Shown here piece by piece: positions 51,643 to 60,007 of a DNA stretch of 64,000 nucleotides. The position numbers and the translations under genes are program-made. Within the stretch, counting starts at the first letter, position 1. Each line of letters begins with the position of its first letter. The stretch lies in contig OMYT01000011.1 in NCBI GenBank assembly GCA_900315315.1, positions 62,001-126,000 of the forward strand, read 5' to 3'. The notes beneath the pieces are model-generated. The model worked only from the letters and a program-made list of their open reading frames with translations. It made no database searches and was not told the DNA's origin. The DNA is from an uncultured Eubacteriales bacterium (GTDB taxonomy: Bacteria > Bacillota > Clostridia > Christensenellales > Aristaeellaceae).

Positions 51643-52020
51643 ATGAAAAAAAACATTGCCGCCGTCCTGGTCATCGTTCTCATTTTTACCTTTGCCTGCG
51701 CGCTTGCCGACAGTCCGAAGTTCGTGACCATCAATGAATGGCTGGACACCAAGGGAGAATGCGGTGACTGTTATATGGTCATCCAGATCCGGGAAGTACT
51801 TGGCCCCGTCCTGGCCGTTGCGGCAGACGAAACCGGATCAGTCAATCTCTTCACCGGAAACGACGAGGAACTGCTCTTCAACTTCGGCGATCATCAGGAT
51901 GCAGAGTATTATAAACACTGGATCTTCGTAATCTCCAATCCGGAATACAACGTGTTTGATGGTGTCGTGGAACTGAAAAACTGGAAACTGGAACGATTTA
52001 TGCCCTGCATTATGAACTGA
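51643..52020 (+). CDS. Small secreted protein, unknown
   Basis: I do not recognise the family. It has 125 residues with a signal peptide (MKKNIAAVLVIVLIFTFACALA, cleavage near residue 22). The mature part ('FVTINEWLDTKGECGDCYMVIQIREVLGPVLAVAADETGSVNLF') has two Cys close together (CGDC) and looks like an OB-like or small beta domain. I chose the ATG at 51643 with GGAGG eight bases upstream. A good terminator follows at 52092-52118. Confidence 0.75.
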   Translation: MKKNIAAVLVIVLIFTFACALADSPKFVTINEWLDTKGECGDCYMVIQIREVLGPVLAVAADETGSVNLFTGNDEELLFNFGDHQDAEYYKHWIFVISNPEYNVFDGVVELKNWKLERFMPCIMN

Positions 52021-52091
52021 CTTTCACAACCGGTTCTGTGAACGAATGGTATGTTTAATTGTTGATGAGATAAGCTTTGAATACCAGACAT

Positions 52092-52118
52092 GGGGAGTTC
52101 AAACTGAACTCCCCTTTT
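52092..52118 (+). terminator. Terminator after the small secreted protein gene
   Basis: GGGGAGTTC pairs with GAACTCCCC around AAACT, followed by TTTT on the plus strand. It lies between this gene and the convergent XRE gene. Confidence 0.85.
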
Positions 52119-52137
52119 CACTGCTTTGCCTGAAATA

Positions 52138-52338
52138 TCACGCTGCTTCATCCGTCAGGTCACTGATTCTGACACCGAAGAAACTTGCCAGATCAGGCAG
52201 AAGTTCCTCTTCCGGCGCCTGAAATCCGTTTTCCCAGTTTGATACCGTGCCCGGCATCAGGTTAAACCATTCATCGATACCGGCTCTGGGCAATCCTTTT
52301 GCTTCCCGTAAAACCCTGAATTTTGCTCCGAATGACAT
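52138..52338 (-). CDS. XRE-family helix-turn-helix regulator
   Basis: A 66-residue single-domain regulator: 'KFRVLREAKGLPRAGIDEWFNLMPGTVSNWENGFQAPEEELLPDLASFFGVRISDL'. The helix-turn-helix pattern (RAGIDEWFNLMPGTVSNWENG) is like Cro/C1 proteins. No partner domain or obvious prophage is nearby. The SD AAAGGAG is nine bases before the ATG. Targets are unknown. Confidence 0.85.
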   Translation of the reverse strand: MSFGAKFRVLREAKGLPRAGIDEWFNLMPGTVSNWENGFQAPEEELLPDLASFFGVRISDLTDEAA

Positions 52339-52685
52339 CCTGACCGTCTCCTTTCCTCATCAGTCGAACACTGCATATCTTCCATCTGCAAAAAATATAC
52401 AGTCTTCATATGATCTGGAAATGAACGCATTATGAACTTCCGGCTTCCGACTGATCGACAATCAAGTCATGCTTAAGTTCCAGTTCTCTTTGCGCCATTC
52501 TTATCTTATTGGCATTGGTGGAACCCATCACATCTTTTGAAGATTTTTTTCGCAGAAATCCGAAAAAACGGGAACTTTTCCGGGGAGCCCTCGTCTGACA
52601 TTGTGAAAGCAGCAAGAGAAGAAAAAAACGTCAGGAACCAGAAATTACGAGTCAAAGATAAGGAAGAAGAAGGGAGGTATGGGAG
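52339..52685. other. Gap without a confident gene
   Basis: The 347 bases contain several short open frames on both strands (up to about 60 residues, for example 52430-52615 minus) but none has an SD or recognisable motif. The DNA is more AT-rich than the neighbours. The right end forms the leader and SD of the small ORF at 52686. Confidence 0.5.
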
Positions 52686-52778
52686 ATGACAATGGCAAAG
52701 TGGCAGAGGGTGGTGCTTTTTATTTTCGGCATCGCAATGATGGTCTCCGGAATCATTAAGATCGTGAACGCACTGTAA
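52686..52778 (+). CDS. 30-residue membrane peptide, unknown
   Basis: This short ORF encodes MTMAKWQRVVLF..., with one transmembrane segment (about residues 9-27, VVLFIFGIAMMVSGIIKIV). GGGAGG lies eight bases before the ATG, and a strong terminator follows 52 bases after the stop. Both support expression as its own transcript. It could be a small membrane regulator or toxin-like peptide, but no antitoxin RNA or partner is evident. Confidence 0.6.
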   Translation: MTMAKWQRVVLFIFGIAMMVSGIIKIVNAL

Positions 52779-52830
52779 TGGATTGATATCAAAGGAAACA
52801 TCCCGAAAAGCATAGTTCCCTAAAAAATAC

Positions 52831-52859
52831 CCGGGAGTGAGACACTCCCGGTGTTTTTT
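52831..52859 (+). terminator. Terminator after the 30-residue ORF
   Basis: CCGGGAGTG pairs with CACTCCCGG with a three-base loop, followed by TG and six T. A strong plus-strand terminator with no other plus gene upstream than the small ORF. Confidence 0.92.
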
Positions 52860-52989
52860 GATTCTGGTTCAGAAAAAAGAATTCCATCCGAAGCCTGCTC
52901 CGTTGCGGCTCCCGGCTGTTCCGGTGCAGTCAGGTTATCTCCCCGAATCAAGTTTTTTACAGAAACGGCTCTGAATGGTCGGGACATTG

Positions 52990-53427
52990 TTACAGTTTTC
53001 TGTAGAAATCAACAGCCCCTTGAATCTCCTCAACCGTCGGATGCCCCTTGGCAATTCCGCCCAAGAGCTTAAACGGCCCAAACGTGTCAAACCCGAGACA
53101 GTGATAGGATCCGATTTCCCTGCATTTTTTCTGTTCGGCAATTTTGCGTATGGATGTCAGAAAGACTCCTTTCGGGGCACCATGGGTAAAAAGATAGAAT
53201 ACATTCTTTCCCTCTGGCAGATAAGTTTCTGCAAAAGAAAGCAGCTGTTTCGCAAAGCTGTTGTAGTATATGCCGGAAGCGAACCCGATACGCTCATAAC
53301 CCGTCAGGTCTGCAGCAGGCTGCGCCGTCACATCGATCAGCGTAACCTCATTTTCCCCGGCAATAGCATCCAGCAGCTTTTTCGTGTTCCCATGGTGTTT
53401 GGAATAATATACAATCGCCGTCTTCAT
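52990..53427 (-). CDS. Flavodoxin-like protein
   Basis: This 145-residue flavodoxin fold starts 'MKTAIVYYSKHHGNTKKLLDAIAG', where the SKHHGNTK loop is the FMN phosphate-binding site. 'GFASGIYYNSFAKQLL' and 'FYLFTHGAP' match the other FMN loops. The frame ends in 'CREIGSYHCLGFDTFGPFKLLGGIAKGHP', typical of flavodoxin-family oxidoreductase subunits. It carries electrons in place of or beside ferredoxin. ATG at 53427 has GGGAGG upstream. It follows the antiporter gene with a 58-base gap. Confidence 0.88.
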   Translation of the reverse strand: MKTAIVYYSKHHGNTKKLLDAIAGENEVTLIDVTAQPAADLTGYERIGFASGIYYNSFAKQLLSFAETYLPEGKNVFYLFTHGAPKGVFLTSIRKIAEQKKCREIGSYHCLGFDTFGPFKLLGGIAKGHPTVEEIQGAVDFYRKL

Positions 53428-53485
53428 TTCTTCCTCCCGATCTTCGAGATACCATACCCTCCTGTAATCTGTCGCCAATATAATC

Positions 53486-54751
53486 TCATGAAACCGTCGT
53501 TTTTCCTGATATTCTTTGGAACACCCTCTTCATCGTTAGCCCTTGCACCACCGTTGTGAAGAATACGATCGCATACGTGCACCCGAGAATAATCACATAG
53601 GTTTCCTCCGGAATGATGGATGCTGTACTGACCGCCAGTGCCAGGGAAAGGCCGCCCCGAAGTCCGCCCCATGTAAACAGGGCAACAAATCCGCTTCTGT
53701 GGTATCCGTCAGGGATGGGGCCAATGAGCCAGCTGCCCGCCCAAAGGCTCGCTGCCCGACCGACCAGATTGCATATGATGGCAGCCAATGCAAGTCCCAG
53801 TACATTCGGCATCTGCAGGATCCGTACAAAGGAAAGTCCCAGAATTACATACAATGCGGAATTGAGCAGAACATCCAGTGTTTCCCAGAATGTGTCGAGT
53901 TCTTCCAGTTCCCAGCTTCGTCCCTTCTCTTCCTCCTTCTCGCGCAGCGTGGAGAAGACAACTCCGCATACAACGCAGGCAATGGCACCGGAGCAGCCCA
54001 ATAATTCGCAGATCGCGAAGGATGCAGAAACCGCAAACAGGGTGATAATAATTCGTCTGTGCTTATCCTCAGTGCTCTTAAAGAGCTGAAAACTAAGCCA
54101 GGTCACAGCGGCCCCTACCAGAACAGCCCCCACGATCTCCCGAAGCATAATCTCAAGGAAACCGCCGTTTTTCTGCGCTGTGACGATTCCCGAGAACACG
54201 GCAAACAGAGCAACACCCACCCCGTCGTTCAGCAAGGATTCCCCTTCCATCAGAAAGCCGGTCTTCTTGGGCAGGCCGAACTTTTTCAGGATACTGGTCG
54301 CTGCAATCGGATCTGTCGGCGCAATGATGCTCCCGAACATCAGGCACACAGGCAGCGTAAAGGGAAGTTGGAAAACAGAGGCGACCGCGTAAAATAGCAG
54401 GCCGTAAAACACGGCTCCAAGCAGCGTGCAGACAAACGCAAGGACGCCGATCGGCCGGGCATTCTGCCGGAACTGGGAGATCGTCAGATGGCAGGAGCCC
54501 GCAAAAAGCATAAAGCAGAGCACTCCCTTCATCAGGAAAGCTTCCAGGTCAAACACCTGTACCTTCTGCAAAAATTCTTTTACGGATTCCTCCCGGATCG
54601 CCGAAACAGATACTGTGAGAATAATACCGATCAGGACGGAAAAAAGCATCAATGAAATCTCATAGTTCAGGTGAAACATCTTTTCATTTAAAAACCCGAT
54701 CAGCACAATGATTCCGAGCGTAACAGCTGACAAAAGAAGCAGGTTTTCCAT
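53486..54751 (-). CDS. Na+/H+ antiporter (CPA1/NhaP type)
   Basis: This 421-residue protein has about 12 transmembrane helices. The ion-binding motif 'SIIAPTDPIAATSILKKFGLP' (TDP) and 'LMEGESLLNDGVGVALF' (ND motif) are characteristic of CPA1 proteins. A charged stretch ('LREKEEEKGRSWELEELDTFWE') is a cytoplasmic loop, and 'FTWGGLRGGLSLALA' follows. It should exchange Na+ or K+ for protons across the membrane. It begins six bases after the ClC gene stop, so the two form an ion-homeostasis unit. Confidence 0.92.
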   Translation of the reverse strand: MENLLLLSAVTLGIIVLIGFLNEKMFHLNYEISLMLFSVLIGIILTVSVSAIREESVKEFLQKVQVFDLEAFLMKGVLCFMLFAGSCHLTISQFRQNARPIGVLAFVCTLLGAVFYGLLFYAVASVFQLPFTLPVCLMFGSIIAPTDPIAATSILKKFGLPKKTGFLMEGESLLNDGVGVALFAVFSGIVTAQKNGGFLEIMLREIVGAVLVGAAVTWLSFQLFKSTEDKHRRIIITLFAVSASFAICELLGCSGAIACVVCGVVFSTLREKEEEKGRSWELEELDTFWETLDVLLNSALYVILGLSFVRILQMPNVLGLALAAIICNLVGRAASLWAGSWLIGPIPDGYHRSGFVALFTWGGLRGGLSLALAVSTASIIPEETYVIILGCTYAIVFFTTVVQGLTMKRVFQRISGKTTVS

Positions 54752-54757
54752 CTTCTT

Positions 54758-56017
54758 TCACGATCCTTTCCTTCTTTTTTCGATCATGCCGGCCAGTCCG
54801 CTTCCGGCTGCGGCGCTCAAAAAGCCCCAGAGCAGGAATTGCGGCGGAAAACATAACAGCAGCAGGACCGTCACTGCCAGCGGTTTCTTCAGTTGTGCAC
54901 CCAAAGCCGCTGCGGTGATGATCCCCGCCGCGAATGCGGCATGCCCTGCATCTCCGGCAAAGAAGAACATCCCCAGTGCAAACCCCATGCAGGTGCAGGC
55001 AAAAATCAGCGGGAAGAAATGGCCGCCCTTCAGGCCAAACTGCAGGCAAAATGAAGTCATTGCCAGCTTCAACAGGCAGATTCCAGCAAGGAACAGTACG
55101 CCGTACCCTCCGTTGCTTGCAATCAGCTGCGCCATCTGTTCTTCTCCTGAGAACAGAACCATGGGGCACACTAAACCAAGCAGGCCGATGGCCAGGCCGC
55201 AGAGCGTTTCCTTCAGGACTGGAGGAACAACCTTCGCCGCCTTCCCCATCACTGCTTCACAGCCTTCATAAAACAGGAACAGCAGAAATCCTACAGGAAT
55301 GTAAACCAAAGCAAGCAATCCGTCTGTTGTGCTTACCGGCACCGCCGAAAAGCTGGGAAAACCCGCCATTGCCTTGCCGAATATAGAGTTCAGAAGCCAT
55401 ATCACCGCGAAGCTGGATGCCGTGGACAGGGCGTACAGCACCAGCCGCCAGGCCCTCGGCATACGTTCCGGCACCAGCTGCCCTTCTTCCTCCTCTACGG
55501 CAAGGATACCGAAAAGAGGAGAATGAAACAGCTGCCCAAGCGTAACGGCTTCTCCAACCCGGGAGTACAGATCCACGTTCTGCTTGGCGAAGGTCACATT
55601 GTCCCCCACCCAGTAACAGAGCGCGGCAATGATTCCCGCAAGCCCTGCTTCCGGGCCGACGCTTGCGCCGAGCACTAATGGAAGGAATGCGCACAGCAGC
55701 ATAACCAGCATGGGGTGGTAGGAATAATGATGTTCTTTTTTGATTTTCCCCATCACGGTATTCAGGCTTTCCGGATAATCTCCAAACTTCTTTCGCAGAA
55801 GCCCTGCCGCCAGAGCCCCCAGCACGCACACCGGCACGGTAATCCACCTGACTCCTGTGCTGGCGGGAATCGTCTCCCAGATCAGGCTTGTGCATAGGGC
55901 GACAAGTTTCAGAAAGGCCCAGATCACCAACCCGGCGAACATGCCGAGCAGGACTGTAAGCAGCAGCATATACAGCCGGTTGCGGATGCCTGAATCCTTC
56001 TTTAAGTTGTTTTCCAT
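54758..56017 (-). CDS. ClC-family chloride channel/transporter-like protein
   Basis: This 419-residue polytopic protein of the ClC fold has 'LGASVGPEAGLAGIIAALCYWVG' (motif around the anion site) and 'QFGLKGGHFFPLIFACTCMGFALGMFF' (the GxFxP region). In the standard GREGP motif the third residue is the gating Glu; the matching position here is Val, so it may be a channel or an atypical exchanger. The substrate ion (chloride or fluoride) cannot be decided. It precedes the Na+/H+ antiporter gene, so linked pH and anion control is likely. Confidence 0.8.
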   Translation of the reverse strand: MENNLKKDSGIRNRLYMLLLTVLLGMFAGLVIWAFLKLVALCTSLIWETIPASTGVRWITVPVCVLGALAAGLLRKKFGDYPESLNTVMGKIKKEHHYSYHPMLVMLLCAFLPLVLGASVGPEAGLAGIIAALCYWVGDNVTFAKQNVDLYSRVGEAVTLGQLFHSPLFGILAVEEEEGQLVPERMPRAWRLVLYALSTASSFAVIWLLNSIFGKAMAGFPSFSAVPVSTTDGLLALVYIPVGFLLFLFYEGCEAVMGKAAKVVPPVLKETLCGLAIGLLGLVCPMVLFSGEEQMAQLIASNGGYGVLFLAGICLLKLAMTSFCLQFGLKGGHFFPLIFACTCMGFALGMFFFAGDAGHAAFAAGIITAAALGAQLKKPLAVTVLLLLCFPPQFLLWGFLSAAAGSGLAGMIEKRRKGS

Positions 56018-56078
56018 GGCATTATCCTCCTACAGTTTTTTCATTTTCTGATCTGGACCGCTGCCCCGAGGTTACCGG

Positions 56079-56663
56079 TCACAGCATATGTGACAGGAAG
56101 ATTTCCAGCCCGATAGCAATCAGGATAACGCCGCCGAAGATCGTTGCCTTGTCGGACAGCTTGTCTCCGGCCTTCCTGCCGATAAATATTCCGGCCAGGC
56201 ACACCCCGAATGTCACCGCGCCGATGATAACCGCCTCGGCAATCGCCTCCGGCACCTTCAGTTCAGCCATCGTGAATCCGACTGACAGCGCGTCAATGGA
56301 AGTTGCGATTCCCTGCATCAACAGGTTCCCGGCCCCGGCTTCCTTTTCAGCTTCGTCTTCCTTCTTTCCCCGGATTCCTTCGATCAGCATCTTCCCGCCG
56401 ATGAACACCAGCAGGATCAGCGCAATCCACGGAATGAACTTCTGAAACTCCCGGAACGTGTCAGCAATCGTCTTCACGCAGATCCATCCGATCATCGGCA
56501 TCGCGAACTGGAATCCCGCGAAGGTCCCTGCGATCTTCATCATCCTGCTCTTGGGCATATGCGGTTCCCTCATTCCGCTCACCAGGGAGACTGAAAATGC
56601 GTCCATCGCCAATCCCAGCCCCAGCAGGATGCTGTTGAAGATCAGCAGGATCACGGATTGCAA
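56079..56663 (-). CDS. mntP: Manganese efflux pump MntP
   Basis: A 194-residue membrane protein with six helices and both conserved DUF204 motifs: 'LGLGLAMDAFSVSLVSGM' and 'GIATSIDALSVGFTMAEL', each with the metal-binding Asp. A charged loop ('RGKKEDEAEKEAGAG') lies in the middle. It exports Mn2+. I see no yybP-ykoY riboswitch in the 79-base upstream gap. Confidence 0.93.
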   Translation of the reverse strand: MQSVILLIFNSILLGLGLAMDAFSVSLVSGMREPHMPKSRMMKIAGTFAGFQFAMPMIGWICVKTIADTFREFQKFIPWIALILLVFIGGKMLIEGIRGKKEDEAEKEAGAGNLLMQGIATSIDALSVGFTMAELKVPEAIAEAVIIGAVTFGVCLAGIFIGRKAGDKLSDKATIFGGVILIAIGLEIFLSHML

Positions 56664-56682
56664 AGCGTTTCACCTCTTGTTT

Positions 56683-56713
56683 TAAAAGCCTCCCCTCTCT
56701 TGCGGAGGGGAGG
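56683..56713 (-). terminator. Terminator after the GH120-like gene
   Basis: CCTCCCCT pairs with AGGGGAGG (eight bp, extended by neighbours) around CCGCAAGAG, followed on the minus strand by CTTTTAA. It lies 30 bases beyond the stop. Confidence 0.8.
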
Positions 56714-56742
56714 TTGATTGTACTATATCATGTTTTACTGTC

Positions 56743-58734
56743 TCAGTACAGGGCTTTTTTCGCGTCCTCCGCGCAGGCAAAGGGGCCTGGGATTGTTTCT
56801 GCACCGCGGTGTCCGCCGAAGTAGTCCTCGTTGAAGATGATGTCCGTTCCGTCTGGATTTTCGAAGCGCTGTTCCGGTTCAAAGGCTTTGCCCAGCGTCT
56901 CACTGCAGTGGATTCCGGTTCTGAAGTCTTTCAGATGGCTGTATACGTTGGTTTTCAGATACCAGTGTCCATCCTTTTCAGCCAGTTCGACAGTAATCTT
57001 TGACCGCTTGTCGCTCAGCTTGTGCTGCTCATGCTTGCACACCGTCGCCCCGCCGAAGTAGGCGTTGCCGTCCACCCATACCGGCAAATGTCCAAAGTGC
57101 GCCTCCGCCAGGCCGCCCATGTCCGGCTTGTTTCCCGGCAGGAAGGGCTTCAGCCACTCGTCGTATGTCGGGAAGATGTCGAACGGGGCCGTACCGACCG
57201 CCTGATAATCCGCGTCTGTGGGTTTCTTTTCCTTGTCGGTCACCGGATAGGCCTGGATAAAGATATTGTTGTAGATCCGGTCATCTCCGTGCAGGATCGT
57301 CATGAAACCGGCGACCTCCGTCCGGTGGCGGATATGGTAGGGCGTGTAGCGGGGCTCCCGCTGTCCGTTGATCACACTGTCCACGCCGCTGTTGATCAGG
57401 CTGAAAGCGCCGAGCATCAGGTTATGCACGCAGGCGATTCCTTCGCTCGGGATCGTTACGGAAACCGGGGACATCAGGATATTGTTGTCGATCAGGGTCG
57501 GTCCGTGTCCGACTTCGATAAATACGTCCGTGGAGAACATGGCGCCGCGGGCCTGCTCCAGTCCTGCCGGCCGCCAGTTGTCGTGCATCAGGTTCTGGCT
57601 GATCCGCGCGCCCTGCGCTTCCCAATCCAGCCATACGCCCATGATGCAGTTGTGGATATGGTTTCTCCGGATTGTCACGTCGATTGCCGCGTGCAATTTG
57701 ATGCCCGCGGTCTCCGCGCCGCCCAGCTGCTGGCTGTTGCAGATGTGATGGATATGGCAGTCCTCAATGATCGAGAACACGCCGCCCATCCGGCCGACGA
57801 TGCCGGTCTGCTCGCAGTGATGCACATTGCACCGGCGGATGATATGGCTGCCGACCTTTTCTTTCAGCCACCCGTGATACTGCCCGCGGCATACAGCGTC
57901 CCGCTCCATCTGGGTTGGGCTCTTGACCCGCTTCCGGAAGAAGTACATATCGTTCTCCGGATCCAGATACTTGCCCAGCGAAATCCCGCAGCAGCGGCTG
58001 TTGCTGACTTCGCAGTCCTCGATGATCCAGCCCTTCGACCAGTGCGGGCCGATCATGCCGTCCTGGTACGCAGCCGGCGGCGCCCAGGTCGTTGCAGCCT
58101 TAGTAATGTTGAATCCGCTCACCGTGATATAGCCCACCCCGGTCTTGTCCGGCATGAAGCAGTTCCGGCGTACGCTGAATTCCACCTTTTCCTTATTCGG
58201 GTCCTTGCCGTGGAAGTTGGCGTACAGTACGGTCTCGTCCCCGTCCTGCTCCGTGTACCACAGGTATTTCGCCTCTTCCTGGTTCCACGCGTGGGGATCC
58301 GGTTTCCCGGCCTGGCATTCCTTCAGCGAGGAGCACTCGTACATCATCAGGTCGTTGAGGAACACCGCGCCCGTATGCCGCACCACCGGAGAGAAGTACC
58401 AGTCGCCGCACACGATCTCAGTATAAGGGTTATACGCCCCGAAGATCCCGTTGTTCACCCGGGCCGTCCATACGTTTCCCTTTACCTTGCTCCATCCGGT
58501 CAGCAGTTCCGCCCCGGTAATCACCGCGCCGAGCGGTTCCGTCGAGATATACTCGATCCGCTGTTCCTCCGTGCCCGCGTAAACCGGGTTCACGTACTCC
58601 CGGTAGATCCCGGGTGCAACCAGCACCTGATCACCGGGTTTTGCGATCTTCGCCGCGTCATTGATATGCCGGAAAGGAGTCTCTTTTTTGCCGTTTCCCT
58701 CTCTGGGGGCTTCTGCGTTCACATAGTAGATCAT
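56743..58734 (-). CDS. GH120-type beta-xylosidase (intracellular)
   Basis: This 663-residue right-handed beta-helix protein closely resembles GH120 beta-xylosidase. Shared blocks include 'VLVAPGIYREYVNPVYAG', 'TTWAPPAAYQDGMIGPHWSK', 'GWIIEDCE', 'ETAGIKLHAAIDVTIRRNHIH' and 'MGVWLDWEAQGAR'. The probable nucleophile is Asp370 (WLDW) and the acid/base Glu407 (VFIEVGHGP), by analogy with the Thermoanaerobacterium enzyme. There is no signal peptide, so it acts on xylo-oligosaccharides in the cytoplasm. It follows the GH8 gene by 12 bases and ends at a terminator. Confidence 0.87.
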   Translation of the reverse strand: MIYYVNAEAPREGNGKKETPFRHINDAAKIAKPGDQVLVAPGIYREYVNPVYAGTEEQRIEYISTEPLGAVITGAELLTGWSKVKGNVWTARVNNGIFGAYNPYTEIVCGDWYFSPVVRHTGAVFLNDLMMYECSSLKECQAGKPDPHAWNQEEAKYLWYTEQDGDETVLYANFHGKDPNKEKVEFSVRRNCFMPDKTGVGYITVSGFNITKAATTWAPPAAYQDGMIGPHWSKGWIIEDCEVSNSRCCGISLGKYLDPENDMYFFRKRVKSPTQMERDAVCRGQYHGWLKEKVGSHIIRRCNVHHCEQTGIVGRMGGVFSIIEDCHIHHICNSQQLGGAETAGIKLHAAIDVTIRRNHIHNCIMGVWLDWEAQGARISQNLMHDNWRPAGLEQARGAMFSTDVFIEVGHGPTLIDNNILMSPVSVTIPSEGIACVHNLMLGAFSLINSGVDSVINGQREPRYTPYHIRHRTEVAGFMTILHGDDRIYNNIFIQAYPVTDKEKKPTDADYQAVGTAPFDIFPTYDEWLKPFLPGNKPDMGGLAEAHFGHLPVWVDGNAYFGGATVCKHEQHKLSDKRSKITVELAEKDGHWYLKTNVYSHLKDFRTGIHCSETLGKAFEPEQRFENPDGTDIIFNEDYFGGHRGAETIPGPFACAEDAKKALY

Positions 58735-58746
58735 GGGCCTTCCTCC

Positions 58747-59874
58747 TTAATAAATCCTGTAATTTCCTGTCAGCATCAGTAGACAGAAAAAATACAGACA
58801 GTTATCATAATACCTTCTGTTCCCTTTCCTCATCGGCAGCTCCGCAAACTCCTTCAGAAACCTGATCCTCTCCGGACCTGTGGAGGCAATGGAAGCAGCC
58901 CCCAGCACCGCCCGGATCGCCGTCGGATGCATCGCCGGCTCATCCTGCGGCGTTCCGTCCAGCTCATAGGCCTTCAGGTCGTTCAGATCCTGCGTTGCGA
59001 AAAACCTCTGGATCCTGGTTGCCACCTCATCAAGCTCTGCCGTCGCCCCGAACCACAGATGGTCCAGCGCGATATTCTCCGCCACCCGGTAAGCGTCGGA
59101 ATAATACACCCAGGGTTTTCCGAACAGCAGCACCGTCTTCCCGTCGTAGTCTGCGTATTCCGGGCTCAGCCCCGTCTCAGGATGAGCCGACTTCACGATG
59201 TACTTCCGGCTCTCTTCCGCGGCCTTCTTCCAGAAAGGCCGGTCCGCCTCGTCTGCCCGCAGGGCAAACAGCTCATAGAAATGCGGCAGATGATAGCTCG
59301 GATCGGAAATCTTCATCCCGGGCACGAAACGGATACAGGCGTTCGCCGGCTCCCACATGGGCTCCCCGCCTTTGACCATCTCGTGCTGATGCACCGCGTG
59401 CCGCAGAATCTCCCTCGCTCTCGCGGAATAGTTGAAGCTTCCTTCTCCGTCCCCCCACCGGGCAGATGCCATAAACAACGCCATTGCGAAGTATTCTTCA
59501 CCGTCCGGTGCCGGGCCTTCCGCGTTATGTTTCCCGTCCAGCTGAACGGACCAGGCGAAGTACCCTTCGTGCGGCCCGTCTTTCAGCAGCATGTACCGTT
59601 CCGAAAACATCCACAGCTTGTCGAAGATGTCCTTCCGGTCCATCTGTACGCACATCATCATGCCGTAGCTCATGCCTTCGGTCCGCGCGTCAATGTTGCC
59701 GGTATCCACCATGCACCAGGCATCCTCGTCCGTCCGGTGGCAGAATCCTTCCGCCGGATCGAAGAAGATCGTCTCAAAGGCTTTCTTTACCTTTACCATT
59801 GCTTCCTCATCGCTGACGCCGGCCTCTGAAAGATAGTTCGGATATATTCTGGTCTGAAAGGCTCCCTGTTTCAT
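58747..59874 (-). CDS. GH8 reducing-end xylose-releasing exo-oligoxylanase (Rex)
   Basis: This 375-residue (alpha/alpha)6 glycosidase has the GH8 Rex layout: 'MVDTGNIDARTEGMSYGMMM' with acid Glu66, 'GYFAWSVQLDG', 'PAPDGEEYFAMALFMAS', and 'YYSDAYRVAENIALD' with base Asp260. These positions match the Rex residues near 70 and 263. It releases xylose from the reducing end of xylo-oligosaccharides. There is no signal peptide, so it works in the cytoplasm with the GH120 enzyme. I chose the ATG at 59874 with GGAGG five bases upstream. A consensus promoter lies at 59909-59937. Confidence 0.92.
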   Translation of the reverse strand: MKQGAFQTRIYPNYLSEAGVSDEEAMVKVKKAFETIFFDPAEGFCHRTDEDAWCMVDTGNIDARTEGMSYGMMMCVQMDRKDIFDKLWMFSERYMLLKDGPHEGYFAWSVQLDGKHNAEGPAPDGEEYFAMALFMASARWGDGEGSFNYSARAREILRHAVHQHEMVKGGEPMWEPANACIRFVPGMKISDPSYHLPHFYELFALRADEADRPFWKKAAEESRKYIVKSAHPETGLSPEYADYDGKTVLLFGKPWVYYSDAYRVAENIALDHLWFGATAELDEVATRIQRFFATQDLNDLKAYELDGTPQDEPAMHPTAIRAVLGAASIASTGPERIRFLKEFAELPMRKGNRRYYDNCLYFFCLLMLTGNYRIY

Positions 59875-59908
59875 GGTGTCCTCCAGGTTGTACGTACTTT
59901 TCAAAATT

Positions 59909-59937
59909 ATAATACCCGGAAGAGATCCGCCTGTCAA
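59909..59937 (-). promoter_or_regulatory. Promoter of the xylo-oligosaccharide operon
   Basis: TTGACA, 17-base spacer and TATTAT on the minus strand, about 35 bases upstream of the GH8 ATG. I see no clear cre box or XylR-type palindrome. Confidence 0.85.
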
Positions 59938-60007
59938 GCTTGAAATTCAACAGAATCACGGATAAAATGAATCTTGCCCATCACTCAGGAAGGATGTGTC
60001 GTCATCG

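Noticed and set aside
51522..51752. 76-residue minus frame with a hydrophobic segment
   Set aside because: Opposite the signal peptide of the secreted-protein gene, which has a good SD and terminator; the hydrophobic stretch is likely the mirror of the signal sequence. No SD for the minus frame.
52430..52615. 61-residue minus frame in the 52.3-52.7 kb gap
   Set aside because: No SD, no motif, and competing frames on the plus strand of similar length.
56664..56742. yybP-ykoY manganese riboswitch before mntP
   Set aside because: The gap is too short and holds only the terminator of the upstream gene.
57022..58782. 586-residue plus-strand open frame
   Set aside because: Lies opposite the GH120-type gene, whose motifs and reading frame are clear; the plus translation has no family features.
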